A stretch of DNA of 64,000 nt from Kitasatospora herbaricolor (GCF_030813695.1 NZ_JAUSVA010000002.1:2418001-2482000), one strand, 5' to 3'; positions 47,714 to 56,722 are shown, counted from the stretch's first letter. The notes: generated by a model from the letters alone, not told the origin. Program-made: numbers and translations.

Positions 47714-49356
47714 GGGGGGTGACGGTGTCGATGCGAACCGTGGCGGGGCGGGTGCTGCTCGCGGGGCTGGCGGTGCTGGTGGCGGGGTGCACCTCGGCGG
47801 GTCCGGGGCCGGTGCGGACGTCCGGGGACCCGGTGGCGCCGACCGCGCAGGCGGGGGTGCTGCGGGTGCTGGCCGGCAGTGAGCTCCAGGACATGGCTCC
47901 GGTGCTGGAGGAGGCGAGGAAGGCGACCGGGGTGAGCGTGCAGTTCGCCTGGACGGGGTCGCTGGACGGCGCGGACGCGGTGTCCTCGGGGCGGGCGGAC
48001 GGCAAGTACGACGCGGTCTGGTTCCCGTCCGACCACTACCTGCGGCTGGACGACGGCGGGAAGGCCAAGCTGGCCACCGAGAGCCCGGTGATGGTCTCGC
48101 CGGTGGCGGTGGGCGTGCGTACCTCGGTGCTGGGCGAGCTGGGCTGGGGCGACGGGTCCAGGGTGACCTGGGCGCAGGTGGCCGACGCGGCCTCGGCGGG
48201 GAGGCTCTCGTACGGGATGGCGGACCCGACGCGGTCCAACTCGGGTTTCTCGGCGCTGGTGGCCGTCGCCTCGGCGTTCTCGGGCGCCAACTCGGCGCTG
48301 ACCGACGCGGACGTGCAGAAGGCCACCCCCGCGCTGAAGCAGTTCTTCGCCGGGCAGAAGCTGACCTCGGGGTCGTCCGGCTGGCTGGCGCAGGCGTACG
48401 GCCGGGCCGAGCCGGGCCGGATCGGGGCGCTGGTCAACTACGAGTCGGTGCTGCTGTCGCTGAACCGGACCCTGCCGGCGGAGGCGCAGCTCACGGTGGT
48501 GCGCCCGACGGACGGGGTGGTGTCGGCGGACTACCCGCTGGCGCTGCTGGCCTCGGCCGGGCAGCGGGAGCGGGAGTCGTTCCAGCGGCTGACCGCCTAC
48601 CTGCTGAAGGAGGACGTGCAGCGGAGGATCTCGGAGACGACGCTGCGGCGGCCGGTGACGCCCGGTGTGACGCCGGCGGCGGGGCTGCCGGCGGACCGGC
48701 GGCGCGAGTTGCCGTTCCCGGGCAGCAAGGCGGTCGCGGACGGGTTGCTGGCCTCGTACCAGAACGAGCTGCGGCGGCCGTCGCGGACGGTGTACGTGCT
48801 GGACACCTCGGGGTCGATGTCGGGCGGGCGGCTCGCCTCGCTGAAGTCGGCGATGGCGCGGCTGACGGGCTCGGACGACTCCCGGGGGACGACGCGGTTC
48901 CGGGACCGTGAGGAGGTCACGCTGATCTCCTTCGCGTCCAGGGTGAAGTCCACGAAGACGCATTCGGTGCCGGCTCAGAACTCCGGGGCGGAGCTGGCGT
49001 CGATCGACCGGGACGTGCAGGCGCTCGGGGCTGACGGCGGGACGGCGGTCTACAGCTCGCTGGAGGAGGCGTACCGGGTGATCGACCGCCAGCAGTCGAC
49101 GGCGAAGGACGACCGGTTCACGTCGATCGTGCTGATGACGGACGGGGAGAGCAACGAGGGCGCGTCGGCGGACGACTTCAAGGCCTTCTACCAGGGCCTG
49201 CCGTCCTCGGGGCGGGCGGTGCCGGTGTTCCCGATCCTGTTCGGCGACGCCGCGAAGGGGCAGTTGCAGGGGATCGCGGACGTGACCGGCGGCAAGCTGT
49301 TCGACGGGACGGGGTCGCTGGAGGGCGCGTTCGAGGAGATCCGTGGCTACCAGTAA
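47710..49356 (+). CDS. Lipoprotein with substrate-binding domain fused to a von Willebrand A domain
   Basis: The 548-residue protein has a lipoprotein signal (LVAGC, Cys27 counted from GTG 47710), then a type II substrate-binding fold (VLRVLAGSELQDMAPVLEEARKATG, AVWFPSDHYLRLDD) and a C-terminal VWA domain. That domain has an intact metal-ion adhesion site (YVLDTSGSMSGG) and VLMTDGESNEG. This SBP-VWA fusion implies a ligand-sensing or adhesion role outside the membrane rather than import. Starts at GTG 47719, GTG 47725 or ATG 47731 are alternatives; the GAGGGGGGTG stretch favours the later ones. It overlaps the genes on both sides. Confidence 0.82.
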   Translation: MRGVTVSMRTVAGRVLLAGLAVLVAGCTSAGPGPVRTSGDPVAPTAQAGVLRVLAGSELQDMAPVLEEARKATGVSVQFAWTGSLDGADAVSSGRADGKYDAVWFPSDHYLRLDDGGKAKLATESPVMVSPVAVGVRTSVLGELGWGDGSRVTWAQVADAASAGRLSYGMADPTRSNSGFSALVAVASAFSGANSALTDADVQKATPALKQFFAGQKLTSGSSGWLAQAYGRAEPGRIGALVNYESVLLSLNRTLPAEAQLTVVRPTDGVVSADYPLALLASAGQRERESFQRLTAYLLKEDVQRRISETTLRRPVTPGVTPAAGLPADRRRELPFPGSKAVADGLLASYQNELRRPSRTVYVLDTSGSMSGGRLASLKSAMARLTGSDDSRGTTRFRDREEVTLISFASRVKSTKTHSVPAQNSGAELASIDRDVQALGADGGTAVYSSLEEAYRVIDRQQSTAKDDRFTSIVLMTDGESNEGASADDFKAFYQGLPSSGRAVPVFPILFGDAAKGQLQGIADVTGGKLFDGTGSLEGAFEEIRGYQ

Positions 49357-50053
49357 CCGGTTGCTGGCCTACCTGGAGTCGGCGCGCAACCTGGCCGGGT
49401 GCGCGGGCGGCGCGCTGGGCCTGGTGCTGCACTTCACGGGGGTGGCGGGGCCGTGGTGGCCGGGGGCGGTCGCGGGGCTGTACGGCCTGGGGGCGCTGCT
49501 GGCTCCGGGGCGCGGCCCCCGCGGCGGGGCCGGCGGCGGGGCCGGCGGCGGGGCGAACCGCGGGGCGGTGGGCGGCGCGCAGGCCGGGTCCGCGCCCGCC
49601 CGGGCCGGGGCAGCGGGCTCGGTGCTGTCGCCGGAGGTGGAGGCGGAGCTGGCGGCCGTACTGGGCGGGGACCCGGTGCTGGCGGGGCCGGGGACGGCCG
49701 GTGTCGCCCCGGCCGCACCGCCGGTGCCGGCCCCGCCCGCCGCTCCGGTCGCCGCGCCCGGCGCCGCGCTGCGGGCCACGCTGGCGGAGCTGGAGGCGTA
49801 CCTCGCCGATGCCGACCTGCCGTGGTCGGCCGGGGTGGGCGAGCTGCTGGCCGAACTCGGCCGGCGGGCCCGGACCGGCCGGGAGGCCGCCGCGCTGCGG
49901 GCCGCCGAGCGGGTGGCGGCCGAGGAGCTGCCGCTGGCGGTGGACGCCTACCTGCGCGCTCGGGCCTGGGAGCGTTGGAGCCCGGCGGGCGGGGTCGACC
50001 CGGCGCTGGTGCTGGGCCGCGAGGTGGCCCGGATGACGGCGGCGCTGGGGTAG
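49343..50053 (+). CDS. Small membrane protein of unknown function, third gene of the SBP-VWA operon
   Basis: The 236-residue protein overlaps the VWA gene by 14 bases (GTG 49343). It has two hydrophobic helices near the start (about residues 18-32 and 37-55, ALGLVLHFTGVAGPWWPGAVAGLYGLGALL in part), then a Gly/Ala-rich spacer and a helical cytoplasmic part that looks conserved (LSPEVEAELAAVLGGDP, RATLAELEAYLADADLPW). I recall similar operons with XpaC- or TelA-like partners in actinobacteria, but I cannot assign this protein to them. A role as the membrane base for the two extracellular proteins is inferred. Confidence 0.75.
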   Translation: MATSNRLLAYLESARNLAGCAGGALGLVLHFTGVAGPWWPGAVAGLYGLGALLAPGRGPRGGAGGGAGGGANRGAVGGAQAGSAPARAGAAGSVLSPEVEAELAAVLGGDPVLAGPGTAGVAPAAPPVPAPPAAPVAAPGAALRATLAELEAYLADADLPWSAGVGELLAELGRRARTGREAAALRAAERVAAEELPLAVDAYLRARAWERWSPAGGVDPALVLGREVARMTAALG

Positions 50054-50292
50054 GGCCGCGCCGCCGGTGCCGCTGGCCCGCCCGCGCCACCGCCACCGCC
50101 ACCGGCCCCGTCTCCTCCGACGCGGCGGTGGACGGGGTGACACCGGGCCGGCCGGGCGGGAGCGCGGGGCTGCCCGAAGGGGCAGTGCGGGCCGCCCCCG
50201 ATGGCGGCCGAACGTCCCTGGTGGGCGCCGGCCGGGGCGGGGATGCTGTGGCCCGGCAGCGGCTCCAGCCGCGCCGGAGAGGATCCACCCCG

Positions 50293-51567
50293 GTGAGTGC
50301 AAGCGAGACCCCAGCCCGTCCGGCCCGAGGCACCTGCGCGGATTGCGGAGCCGAGGCCTCGTCCGAGCGCACGTTCTGCGAGGACTGCGGGGCCTTCCTG
50401 AGCTGGACGGCGCAGCCCGGGCCCGCGGAGGAGCGGCCGGCGGCAGTGGTGGCCGCGGCCGGTGCCCCTGCCGCGGCGGCCCTGACGACCACCCCCGCTG
50501 CCGCCGCCGGCCCGACCGCCTCCCCTGCCTCCCCCACGGCGGTACCTTCCGCGGCGGTGCCTGCCACGGCGGCGGGCGGCCCGGCGGAGCGGGAGGCCGA
50601 GACCACCGAACTCCCGCCGGTCCCCGCCGAGGCGGCCGCTTCGGCGCAGGCCCCGGCGCCGGGTCCGGCGGCCACCGAGCGGGCGCGGGCGCTGCTCGTC
50701 CCGGTCGCCGAACCGCCCGCCGCGCCGCCGGCCGACCCGGCGGTGGCCCCGGTGCTGCCCGGCCGCCCGGAGGAGGCCAGGCCGAGGGTCCGCGGCGCCG
50801 CCGAGGAGCCGGAGTTCGACGGTGCCACCTGCCCGTGGTGCGCCACCTCCAACCCGCCGGAGCGGCACTTCTGCCGACGTTGCGGCGCCCAGTTCGCCAC
50901 CCGGGACGAGGGCGGGGCGGCGCCGCTCCCCTGGTGGCGGCGGCTGCTCGGGAGCGACGGCGGCGAAGCCCCGTGGGCGGGCCAACGACCCCGGCTGCGC
51001 CGGGGGTTCGGGCGGAGGGCGCGGCTCGCCCTGCTGGCCGGCCTGGTGGTGCTGGTGCTGGTGGCCGGGCTGATCTGGGCCGGCCCCGCCGTGGACGCGG
51101 TGAACGACCATTTCGCGAAGCGGGTGCCGATCGATCCTGTGGCGGTCACCGCGTCGAGGTCGTACGAGGGACACGGACCCGAACTCACCATCGACAAGAT
51201 CTCGAACTCCTGGTGGGGCACCGGCATCGAGGGCGACAGTGCCGGTGAGTGGCTGGAGGCCGGCTTCGGCCGGCCGGTGCGGCTGCTCGACCTGGTGATC
51301 ACCCCTGGCGCGTCCGCCGACGTCGCGCAGCAGTTGGCCCAGGCGCGGCCGCGCCAGCTGGAGCTGCTGATCACCGATGTGGACGGGAAGACCGTGACCC
51401 GGCAGGTCGAGCTGACCGGCGACGGCGCGCAGCGGGTGAAGCTCCGGGCGGGACGGGTGACCAAGGTGCGGCTGGTGCTGCGCAGCGCCTTCGGGGTGGC
51501 GGCGGGCAAGCAGGTGGCGGTGGCCGAGGTCGAGTTCTTCGGCCGCAAGACCTCCGGTTCGTCGTGA
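50293..51567 (+). CDS. Zinc-ribbon, single-span membrane protein with discoidin-like tail (possible CisA-type CIS membrane factor)
   Basis: The 424-residue protein has two zinc ribbons on the cytoplasmic side: CADCG...CEDCG (residues 15-33) and CPWCA...CRRCG (about 180-198), separated by a 140-residue Pro/Ala-rich linker. One transmembrane helix follows at about 243-263 (LALLAGLVVLVLVAGLIWAG). The external domain of about 150 residues has the ligand-binding beta-sandwich pattern of NADase-type glycan-binding / discoidin modules (WWGTGIEGDSAGEWLEAGF, VRLVLRSAFG, VAVAEVEFFG). It opens the injection locus, coupled by GTGA overlap to the next gene. This topology fits the Streptomyces CisA protein, which links CIS particles to the membrane; identity is not certain. 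Confidence 0.8.
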   Translation: MSASETPARPARGTCADCGAEASSERTFCEDCGAFLSWTAQPGPAEERPAAVVAAAGAPAAAALTTTPAAAAGPTASPASPTAVPSAAVPATAAGGPAEREAETTELPPVPAEAAASAQAPAPGPAATERARALLVPVAEPPAAPPADPAVAPVLPGRPEEARPRVRGAAEEPEFDGATCPWCATSNPPERHFCRRCGAQFATRDEGGAAPLPWWRRLLGSDGGEAPWAGQRPRLRRGFGRRARLALLAGLVVLVLVAGLIWAGPAVDAVNDHFAKRVPIDPVAVTASRSYEGHGPELTIDKISNSWWGTGIEGDSAGEWLEAGFGRPVRLLDLVITPGASADVAQQLAQARPRQLELLITDVDGKTVTRQVELTGDGAQRVKLRAGRVTKVRLVLRSAFGVAAGKQVAVAEVEFFGRKTSGSS

Positions 51568-52283
51568 TCCACGAGGTGGACGAGGCGCTGTCCGCCCTGC
51601 TGGGGACGGACATCCTGGGGTCGACCGGTGTGGAGGTGCTGTTCGACGCGCCGACCCGGGAGTGGGCGGCGCGGCGCAACGCCCCGACGGTGAACGTCTT
51701 CCTGTACGACATCAAGGAGGACCCGTCCCGACGGGAGCAGGGCCGCAGGCGTGAACTCGGCTCCTCGAGGGGCGAGTTGCTGGCGGAGCACGAGCCACCC
51801 CGGTGGTTCGCCCTGTCGTACCTGGTGACGGCCTGGACGAAGCGGCCGCAGGACGAGCACCGGTTGCTGTCCGTCCTGCTGGCGGGCCTGATCGGGCGGC
51901 CCGCGCTGGAGCCGGAGCGACTGACCGGTGCGCTGGCTCAGTTGGGGCTCCCGCTGCCGTGCACGGTGGCGGCGCCGTGGGCCGGCGGCCGGGGGCCGGC
52001 GGACCTGTGGTCGGCCCTGGGCGGGGAGTTGAAGCCCTCGCTGGATCTGGTGGTGACGGCGCCGATCGCCGGTGTGCGCAGGCTGCCGACGGCGCTGGTG
52101 ACGGATGCCCTGCTGCTGAGCGTCACGGACGCGGGCGGCGGGGAGGGTGCGGCGCGCGAGCTGCGGCGGCCGCGGTTCGAGGACGAGCCTCCGACGCCGG
52201 CGCGGGCGGCGGAGCCGCTGGGGGCCCGGCGTGCCCGGGGGGCGGCGGCGCGGGCGGCCAAGCCCGGGGGGATCGCGCGGTGA
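51564..52283 (+). CDS. DUF4255 protein, CIS tube terminator (Pvc16/Cis16-like)
   Basis: The 239-residue protein opens MIHEVDEALSALLGTDILGSTGVEVLFDAP and continues NAPTVNVFLYDIKEDPSRR (quoted in part), the DUF4255 signature seen in every eCIS locus. The homologue Pvc16 caps the tube and sheath at the distal end and sets length. A disordered basic C-terminus of about 45 residues follows. GTG 51564 overlaps the stop of the previous gene, and its stop overlaps the AAA+ gene. Confidence 0.9.
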   Translation: MIHEVDEALSALLGTDILGSTGVEVLFDAPTREWAARRNAPTVNVFLYDIKEDPSRREQGRRRELGSSRGELLAEHEPPRWFALSYLVTAWTKRPQDEHRLLSVLLAGLIGRPALEPERLTGALAQLGLPLPCTVAAPWAGGRGPADLWSALGGELKPSLDLVVTAPIAGVRRLPTALVTDALLLSVTDAGGGEGAARELRRPRFEDEPPTPARAAEPLGARRARGAAARAAKPGGIAR

Positions 52284-54496
52284 GCGGGCCCGGGACGGCG
52301 TACCTGATGCGCCGGCTGGCCCTGGTGGAGCGGCGGGTGCGGCGGGCGGTGGAGGCCCGGCGGGCGGTCGATCCGCAGCCGGACGACACCTTCCGGGGGA
52401 TGTACCTGTCGCCGGAGGCGGCGGACGGGCTGCTGGCGCGCAGGCCCCCGGGCCGCCCGGGCGACGTGGACGGGCCGGACGGCGTGGACGGGCCGGACGG
52501 CGTGGACGGGCCGGGCGGCATCGACGCCACGGAGGAGCCGGCGGAGTGGGTGTCCGCACGGGACGAGGCCGAGGCCCGGGCTGACCGGGCGGAGGCCCGG
52601 GGTGATGTGCTGCCGCTGCGAACCCTGGCACGGAGCTTCGAACTCTCCCCCATGGACGTCGAGTTGCTCCTGATCGCGCTGCTGCCGGACGCCGACGCCC
52701 GGTTCGAGCCGCTCTACGGCTACCTGAACGACGACGTGTCGCGACGGCGGGCCGGCGCCGCGCTGGCCTTCGAGTTGCTGGGGGTGCCGCCGCTGGACGC
52801 CGCCGCCCGGGCCCGGCTGGCCCCCGGGTCGCCGCTGCTGGCCGGCGGCCTGCTGCTGGTGGAGGAGGGCGAACGGCCCTTCCTCGGAAGGTCGTTGCGC
52901 GTCCCGGACCGGGTGACGGCGCACCTGCTGGGGGACACCGCCACCGATCCGGCCCTGCGGGGGCTGCTCAGGCCGGTGCAGGTCTCGGAGGTCGCCGGCG
53001 CCGGGCAGCTGGCCTCGGCACTGGCCGCCGGCGTGAGGCTGGCCCACCTGCGGGAGCGGCCCGGCGGTTCGGCCTCGGCGCTGGCGGTCGCGGCGCTGGC
53101 CGCGGCGGGCCGCCCAGCGCTCTGCCTCGATCTGGCGGCCCTGGCCGCCGAACCTCACCCGGAGGCCGTACTGCCCGTCCTGGCCCGCGAAGTGCGGCTG
53201 CTGGGCGGCGGGTTGGTGGCCGGGCCGGTGGAGGCGCTGGAGGCGGCCGGCCGCCCCGAGCCGGCCCGGCTGCTGCGGGAGCTGGCCCGGCTGCCGGTAC
53301 CCGTGCTGCTGACCGGTACCGACGCCTGGGATCCGCTCCGGGCCGACGACAGCCCGCTGCTGATGACGGCCGGACAGTTCAGCCCCGCCGAACGCGCGGA
53401 GCTGTTCCGGGCGGCGCTCGACGGTGCCCCCGTCGACCCCGAGCTGGACCTCGCCCACGCCCTGGCGCCCTATCTGCTCACCCCGGACCAGGTGCGCCGG
53501 GCGGCCGCCGCCGCCCGCCGGCAGGCGCTGCTGGACGCCGGCGGGACGGACGCCGGAGCGGGCGGCGGGACGGACAGCGGGACGGGCACCGGAGCAAGCG
53601 GCCCCGGACCGGACTCCCCCGGCGGCGCGCCGGTCGCGCTGCGCCACCTGCGGGCGGGCGTCCGGAGCCAGAACGCGGCGGGCCTGGAGCGCCTCGCCCG
53701 CCGGGTGGAGCCGGCCGTCGGCTGGGCGGACCTGGTGCTGCCGGAGGCCACCGGCCGGGAACTGGGCGAGCTGTCGCTCCGGGCCCGGCACCGCGACCAG
53801 GTGCTGGGCCGGTGGCGGATGCGGCCGGGCGGCGGGCGCGGGCGCGGCGTGATGGCCCTGTTCGCGGGCGACTCCGGGACCGGCAAGACCATGTCGGCGG
53901 AGGTGGTCGCGGCCGATCTCGGCCTGGACCTCTACGTGGTGGACCTCTCCACGGTGGTGGACAAGTTCGTCGGCGAGACCGAGAAGAACCTGGAGCGGAT
54001 CTTCACCGAGGCGGCCGGTGTCAACGGGATCCTGCTCTTCGACGAGGCCGACGCGATCTTCGGCAAGCGCTCGGAGGTGAAGGACGCCCACGACCGCTAC
54101 GCCAACATGGAGAGCGCCTACCTGCTCCAGCGGATGGAGTCCTTCGACGGCATCGCCATCCTCACCACCAACCTGCGGGCCAACCTGGACGAGGCGTTCA
54201 CCCGCCGGCTGGACGTCATCGTCGACTTCCCCGTCCCCGACGCGGAGCAGCGCCGGGCACTGTGGGACCGCACGCTGGGCATGGACGTCCCGCGCGCGGA
54301 CGATCTCGACCTGGCCTTCTGCGCCCGCTTCGAGCTGGCCGGGGGTTCGATCCGGGCCTGCGCCGTGACGGCCGCCTACCTGGCGGCGGAGGCGGGCCGG
54401 CCGGTGTCGATGGCGGACCTGATGGCGGCCGTCCGGCGGGAGTACCGCAAGCTCGGCCGGCTGGTGCTGGCGGGCGAGTTCGGGACGTGGGTGTGA
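52280..54496 (+). CDS. AAA+ ATPase of the contractile injection system (Cis15-like)
   Basis: The 738-residue protein has an N-terminal helical domain, a degenerate central nucleotide-binding-like region and a C-terminal AAA+ domain. That domain has Walker A GDSGTGKT (about 530-537), Walker B LLFDEADA (about 584-591) and sensor/arginine-finger motifs (LTTNLRANLDEAFTRRLD). Every eCIS has such a cytosolic ATPase, thought to assist assembly or cargo handling. Residues about 63-80 contain three tandem VDGPDG copies encoded by an 18-base repeat. GTG 52280 overlaps the DUF4255 gene. Confidence 0.92.
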   Translation: MSGPGTAYLMRRLALVERRVRRAVEARRAVDPQPDDTFRGMYLSPEAADGLLARRPPGRPGDVDGPDGVDGPDGVDGPGGIDATEEPAEWVSARDEAEARADRAEARGDVLPLRTLARSFELSPMDVELLLIALLPDADARFEPLYGYLNDDVSRRRAGAALAFELLGVPPLDAAARARLAPGSPLLAGGLLLVEEGERPFLGRSLRVPDRVTAHLLGDTATDPALRGLLRPVQVSEVAGAGQLASALAAGVRLAHLRERPGGSASALAVAALAAAGRPALCLDLAALAAEPHPEAVLPVLAREVRLLGGGLVAGPVEALEAAGRPEPARLLRELARLPVPVLLTGTDAWDPLRADDSPLLMTAGQFSPAERAELFRAALDGAPVDPELDLAHALAPYLLTPDQVRRAAAAARRQALLDAGGTDAGAGGGTDSGTGTGASGPGPDSPGGAPVALRHLRAGVRSQNAAGLERLARRVEPAVGWADLVLPEATGRELGELSLRARHRDQVLGRWRMRPGGGRGRGVMALFAGDSGTGKTMSAEVVAADLGLDLYVVDLSTVVDKFVGETEKNLERIFTEAAGVNGILLFDEADAIFGKRSEVKDAHDRYANMESAYLLQRMESFDGIAILTTNLRANLDEAFTRRLDVIVDFPVPDAEQRRALWDRTLGMDVPRADDLDLAFCARFELAGGSIRACAVTAAYLAAEAGRPVSMADLMAAVRREYRKLGRLVLAGEFGTWV
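52466..52519 (+). repeat. Three tandem 18-base units inside the AAA+ gene
   Basis: GTGGACGGGCCGGACGGC occurs at 52466-52483 and 52484-52501; the third copy at 52502-52519 has one change (GGGC for GGAC). It encodes VDGPDG repeats in a linker. In-frame expansion or loss would change only linker length. Confidence 0.85.
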
Positions 54497-54535
54497 CGGC
54501 GGACGGGCCGCGGGGCGGGACGCGTGCGGCGGGCC

Positions 54536-54582
54536 CGGCCCCCGGCCCCCGGCCCCCGGCCCCCGGCCCCCGGCCCCCGGCC
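54536..54582. repeat. CCCCCGG microsatellite after the AAA+ gene
   Basis: About six copies of the 7-base unit CCCCCGG run head to tail between the AAA+ stop and the next ribosome site. Slippage here would alter spacing to the downstream remnant gene. Confidence 0.8.
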
Positions 54583-54613
54583 GTCAACGCCCCGATCGAC
54601 CGAGGAGACACCG

Positions 54614-54804
54614 GTGAAGATCCGTGACGAAGACCCCGGTCAGGCGGTGGCCGGGGCACCGGCCGAGTCGGCGCTCCTGCAGCGGTCGGTGGGCAACGCC
54701 GCCGCGGCCGGGACCCGGGGGCGGGGTTCGACGAGTGGGCCCGGTACTGCGTGGACCCGGACCAGTACCGCGAACTCAGGGCGGCGTACGAGGCGCTGAA
54801 GTAG
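54614..54804 (+). pseudogene. Frameshifted short gene with LQR-GN motif in the CIS locus
   Basis: GTG 54614 has an excellent ribosome site (GAGGAG, 6 bases away) and reads VKIRDEDPGQAVAG, then ALLQRSVGNAAAAG to about 54715. After a change of frame in a GGGGGCGGGG run near 54716-54724 the reading AGFDEWARYCVDPDQYRELR (continuing AAYEALK) leads to a TAG at 54802-54804. Each half reads as normal protein; either frame alone becomes Arg/Gly junk. LQR-x2-GN-A resembles the leader motif of eCIS-associated DUF4157 cargo proteins. A real frameshift, programmed slippage or a sequencing error are all possible. Confidence 0.55.
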
Positions 54805-55134
54805 GCCACCGTCGCCGATCCGGACCCAAGGCCGTCGAGGCCGCGCACGCAGCGCTCCGGAAGGTCGTCCCCAAGCACGAGAAGATCACCAGGCCGACCC
54901 GGTACGCCTCCGAGGATCGGACGACGAGGAACGGGAAATTCATGCCCCGGGCCGTACGGGGCGGGGAGCAGCGGGGGGCTCACGGGCCCGGAGCGGGCCG
55001 GCGGGACGGCCGGCCCGCTGCCCGATCGGGCAGTTCACGCTGCCCCCGACGGGTGACGGACAGCCGTTCACCCGGCGCCCTGGAGGGGACAGGCTTCGTG
55101 GTGGACCAGAGCCACCGTCGAAGGAGTGCCGAGC
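54805..55134 (+). other. Gap before the sheath gene, with a further coding-like fragment
   Basis: In a third frame, GPKAVEAAHAALRKVVPKH and then KITRPTRYASEDRTTRNGK read like protein from about 54825 to 54942, but no start codon or ribosome site belongs to them. They may be the decayed continuation of the preceding remnant. From about 54950 to 55120 I see only intergenic sequence that must contain the sheath promoter. Confidence 0.35.
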
Positions 55135-56712
55135 ATGCCGCAGTACCTGTCGCCCGGGGTGTACGTGGAGGAGGTCCACAGCGGGCCCCGCCCGATCGAG
55201 GGGGTCGGGACGTCCGTGGCCGCCTTCGTCGGGTTCGCCGAGAAGGGTCCGTTCCACACGCCGAGCCTGGTGACGACCTGGAGCCAGTACGTCCAGCTGT
55301 TCGGCGGCTTCGTCGAGGGTTCGTACCTGGCGCACTCGGTGTACGGGTACTTCGCGAACGGCGGCGGCATCGCGTACGTGGTGCGGGTCGGGGCCGAGGT
55401 CGCGGCCGAGGGCGGTGCGGGCCGTCCGGGGCTGACCAAGGGCGGGCGGGTCGCTCCGAAGGAGCTGGCGACCGGGGAGCCGGTGGCCCTGGGGTCGTTC
55501 CGGGTCGCGGCCCGGGCCGGCATCGAGGGCGAGATCACGGTCGAGGTGACCGACGCGGACGGCGAGGCGCCGGCCGAGGACCGCTTCAAGCTGGTGGTCG
55601 CGCAGGCCGGCAGGCCGGTAGAGACCTTCGACGTGTCGGCGAAGAAGAGCGCCCGCAACTACGTGGTCACGCAGGTGCGGGAGCGTTCGGCGCTGATCCT
55701 GGTGGAGGAGGCGGCGACGGCGAGCGGCGCGCTGACCCGCCCGCAGAAGCAGACGCTGACCCTCGCGGTGCCGGCCGGACCGGCCGAGGTCGTCCCGGCC
55801 GGGATCTCGGTCGCCGAGTACGTGGGTGACGCGGAGGCCCGGACGGGCTTCGCGGGCCTGGAGGCGATCGACGAGATCACCATGCTGGCCGTGCCGGACC
55901 TGATGGCCGCGCACCAGCAGGGCCAGATCGACGCCGAGGGCGTCAAGGCCGTCCAGCTGGCGATGATCACGCACTGCGAGCTGATGGGCGACCGGGTCGC
56001 CGTGCTGGACCCGCTGCCCGACCTGACCCCGCGCCAGGTGCGCGAGTGGCGTCAGGAGGGCGCCGGCTACGACTCCAAGTACGCGGCGCTGTACTACCCG
56101 TGGATCAAGGTGTTCGACCCGGCGAGCGGCCAGAACCGGTTCGTCCCGCCGAGCGGCCACATGCTGGGCGTCTGGGCCCGCAGCGACACCGAGCGCGGTG
56201 TGCACAAGGCACCCGCCAACGAGGTGGTGCGCGGCGCGATCGACCTGCAGACCAACGTCACCAAGGGCGAGCAGGACCTGCTCAACCCGATCGGCGTGAA
56301 CTGCATCCGGGCCTTCCCCGGCCGCGGCATCCGGGTCTGGGGCGCCCGCACCCTGGCCTCGGACCCGGCCTGGCGCTACATCAACGTGCGACGGCTCTTC
56401 AACTACCTGGAGGAGTCGATCCTGCTGGGCACCCAGTGGACCGTCTTCGAGCCCAACGACGAGCTGCTGTGGATCGGCATCCGGCGCGACATCTCGGCCT
56501 TCCTGCTGGAGGAGTGGCGGCGCGGAGCCCTGTTCGGGGCGACCGCCGCGCAGGCGTTCTACGTCAAGTGCGACGCCGAGACCAACCCGCCGGAGTCGGT
56601 GGACCTCGGTCAGGTCGTCTGCGAGATCGGCATCTGCCCGGTGAAGCCCGCCGAGTTCGTGGTCTTCCGGCTGGCGCAGTTCTCCGACAGCACCAGCCTG
56701 GTCAACGAGTAG
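55135..56712 (+). CDS. Contractile sheath protein (Cis2-like, phage tail sheath family)
   Basis: The 525-residue protein starts MPQYLSPGVYVEEVHSGPRPIEGVGTSVAAFVG (quoted in part), the sheath signature, and ends with the conserved C-terminal domain (RGIRVWGARTL, RRLFNYLEESI, FVKC-like FYVKCDAETNP, PAEFVVFRLAQ). The sheath surrounds the tube and contracts to drive it outward. ATG 55135 has AAGGAG 8 bases upstream; an in-frame GTG at 55126 lies inside that site. It is followed by a hairpin and the tube gene, the usual sheath-tube order. Confidence 0.96.
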   Translation: MPQYLSPGVYVEEVHSGPRPIEGVGTSVAAFVGFAEKGPFHTPSLVTTWSQYVQLFGGFVEGSYLAHSVYGYFANGGGIAYVVRVGAEVAAEGGAGRPGLTKGGRVAPKELATGEPVALGSFRVAARAGIEGEITVEVTDADGEAPAEDRFKLVVAQAGRPVETFDVSAKKSARNYVVTQVRERSALILVEEAATASGALTRPQKQTLTLAVPAGPAEVVPAGISVAEYVGDAEARTGFAGLEAIDEITMLAVPDLMAAHQQGQIDAEGVKAVQLAMITHCELMGDRVAVLDPLPDLTPRQVREWRQEGAGYDSKYAALYYPWIKVFDPASGQNRFVPPSGHMLGVWARSDTERGVHKAPANEVVRGAIDLQTNVTKGEQDLLNPIGVNCIRAFPGRGIRVWGARTLASDPAWRYINVRRLFNYLEESILLGTQWTVFEPNDELLWIGIRRDISAFLLEEWRRGALFGATAAQAFYVKCDAETNPPESVDLGQVVCEIGICPVKPAEFVVFRLAQFSDSTSLVNE

Positions 56713-56722
56713 CAGTCCCCTC

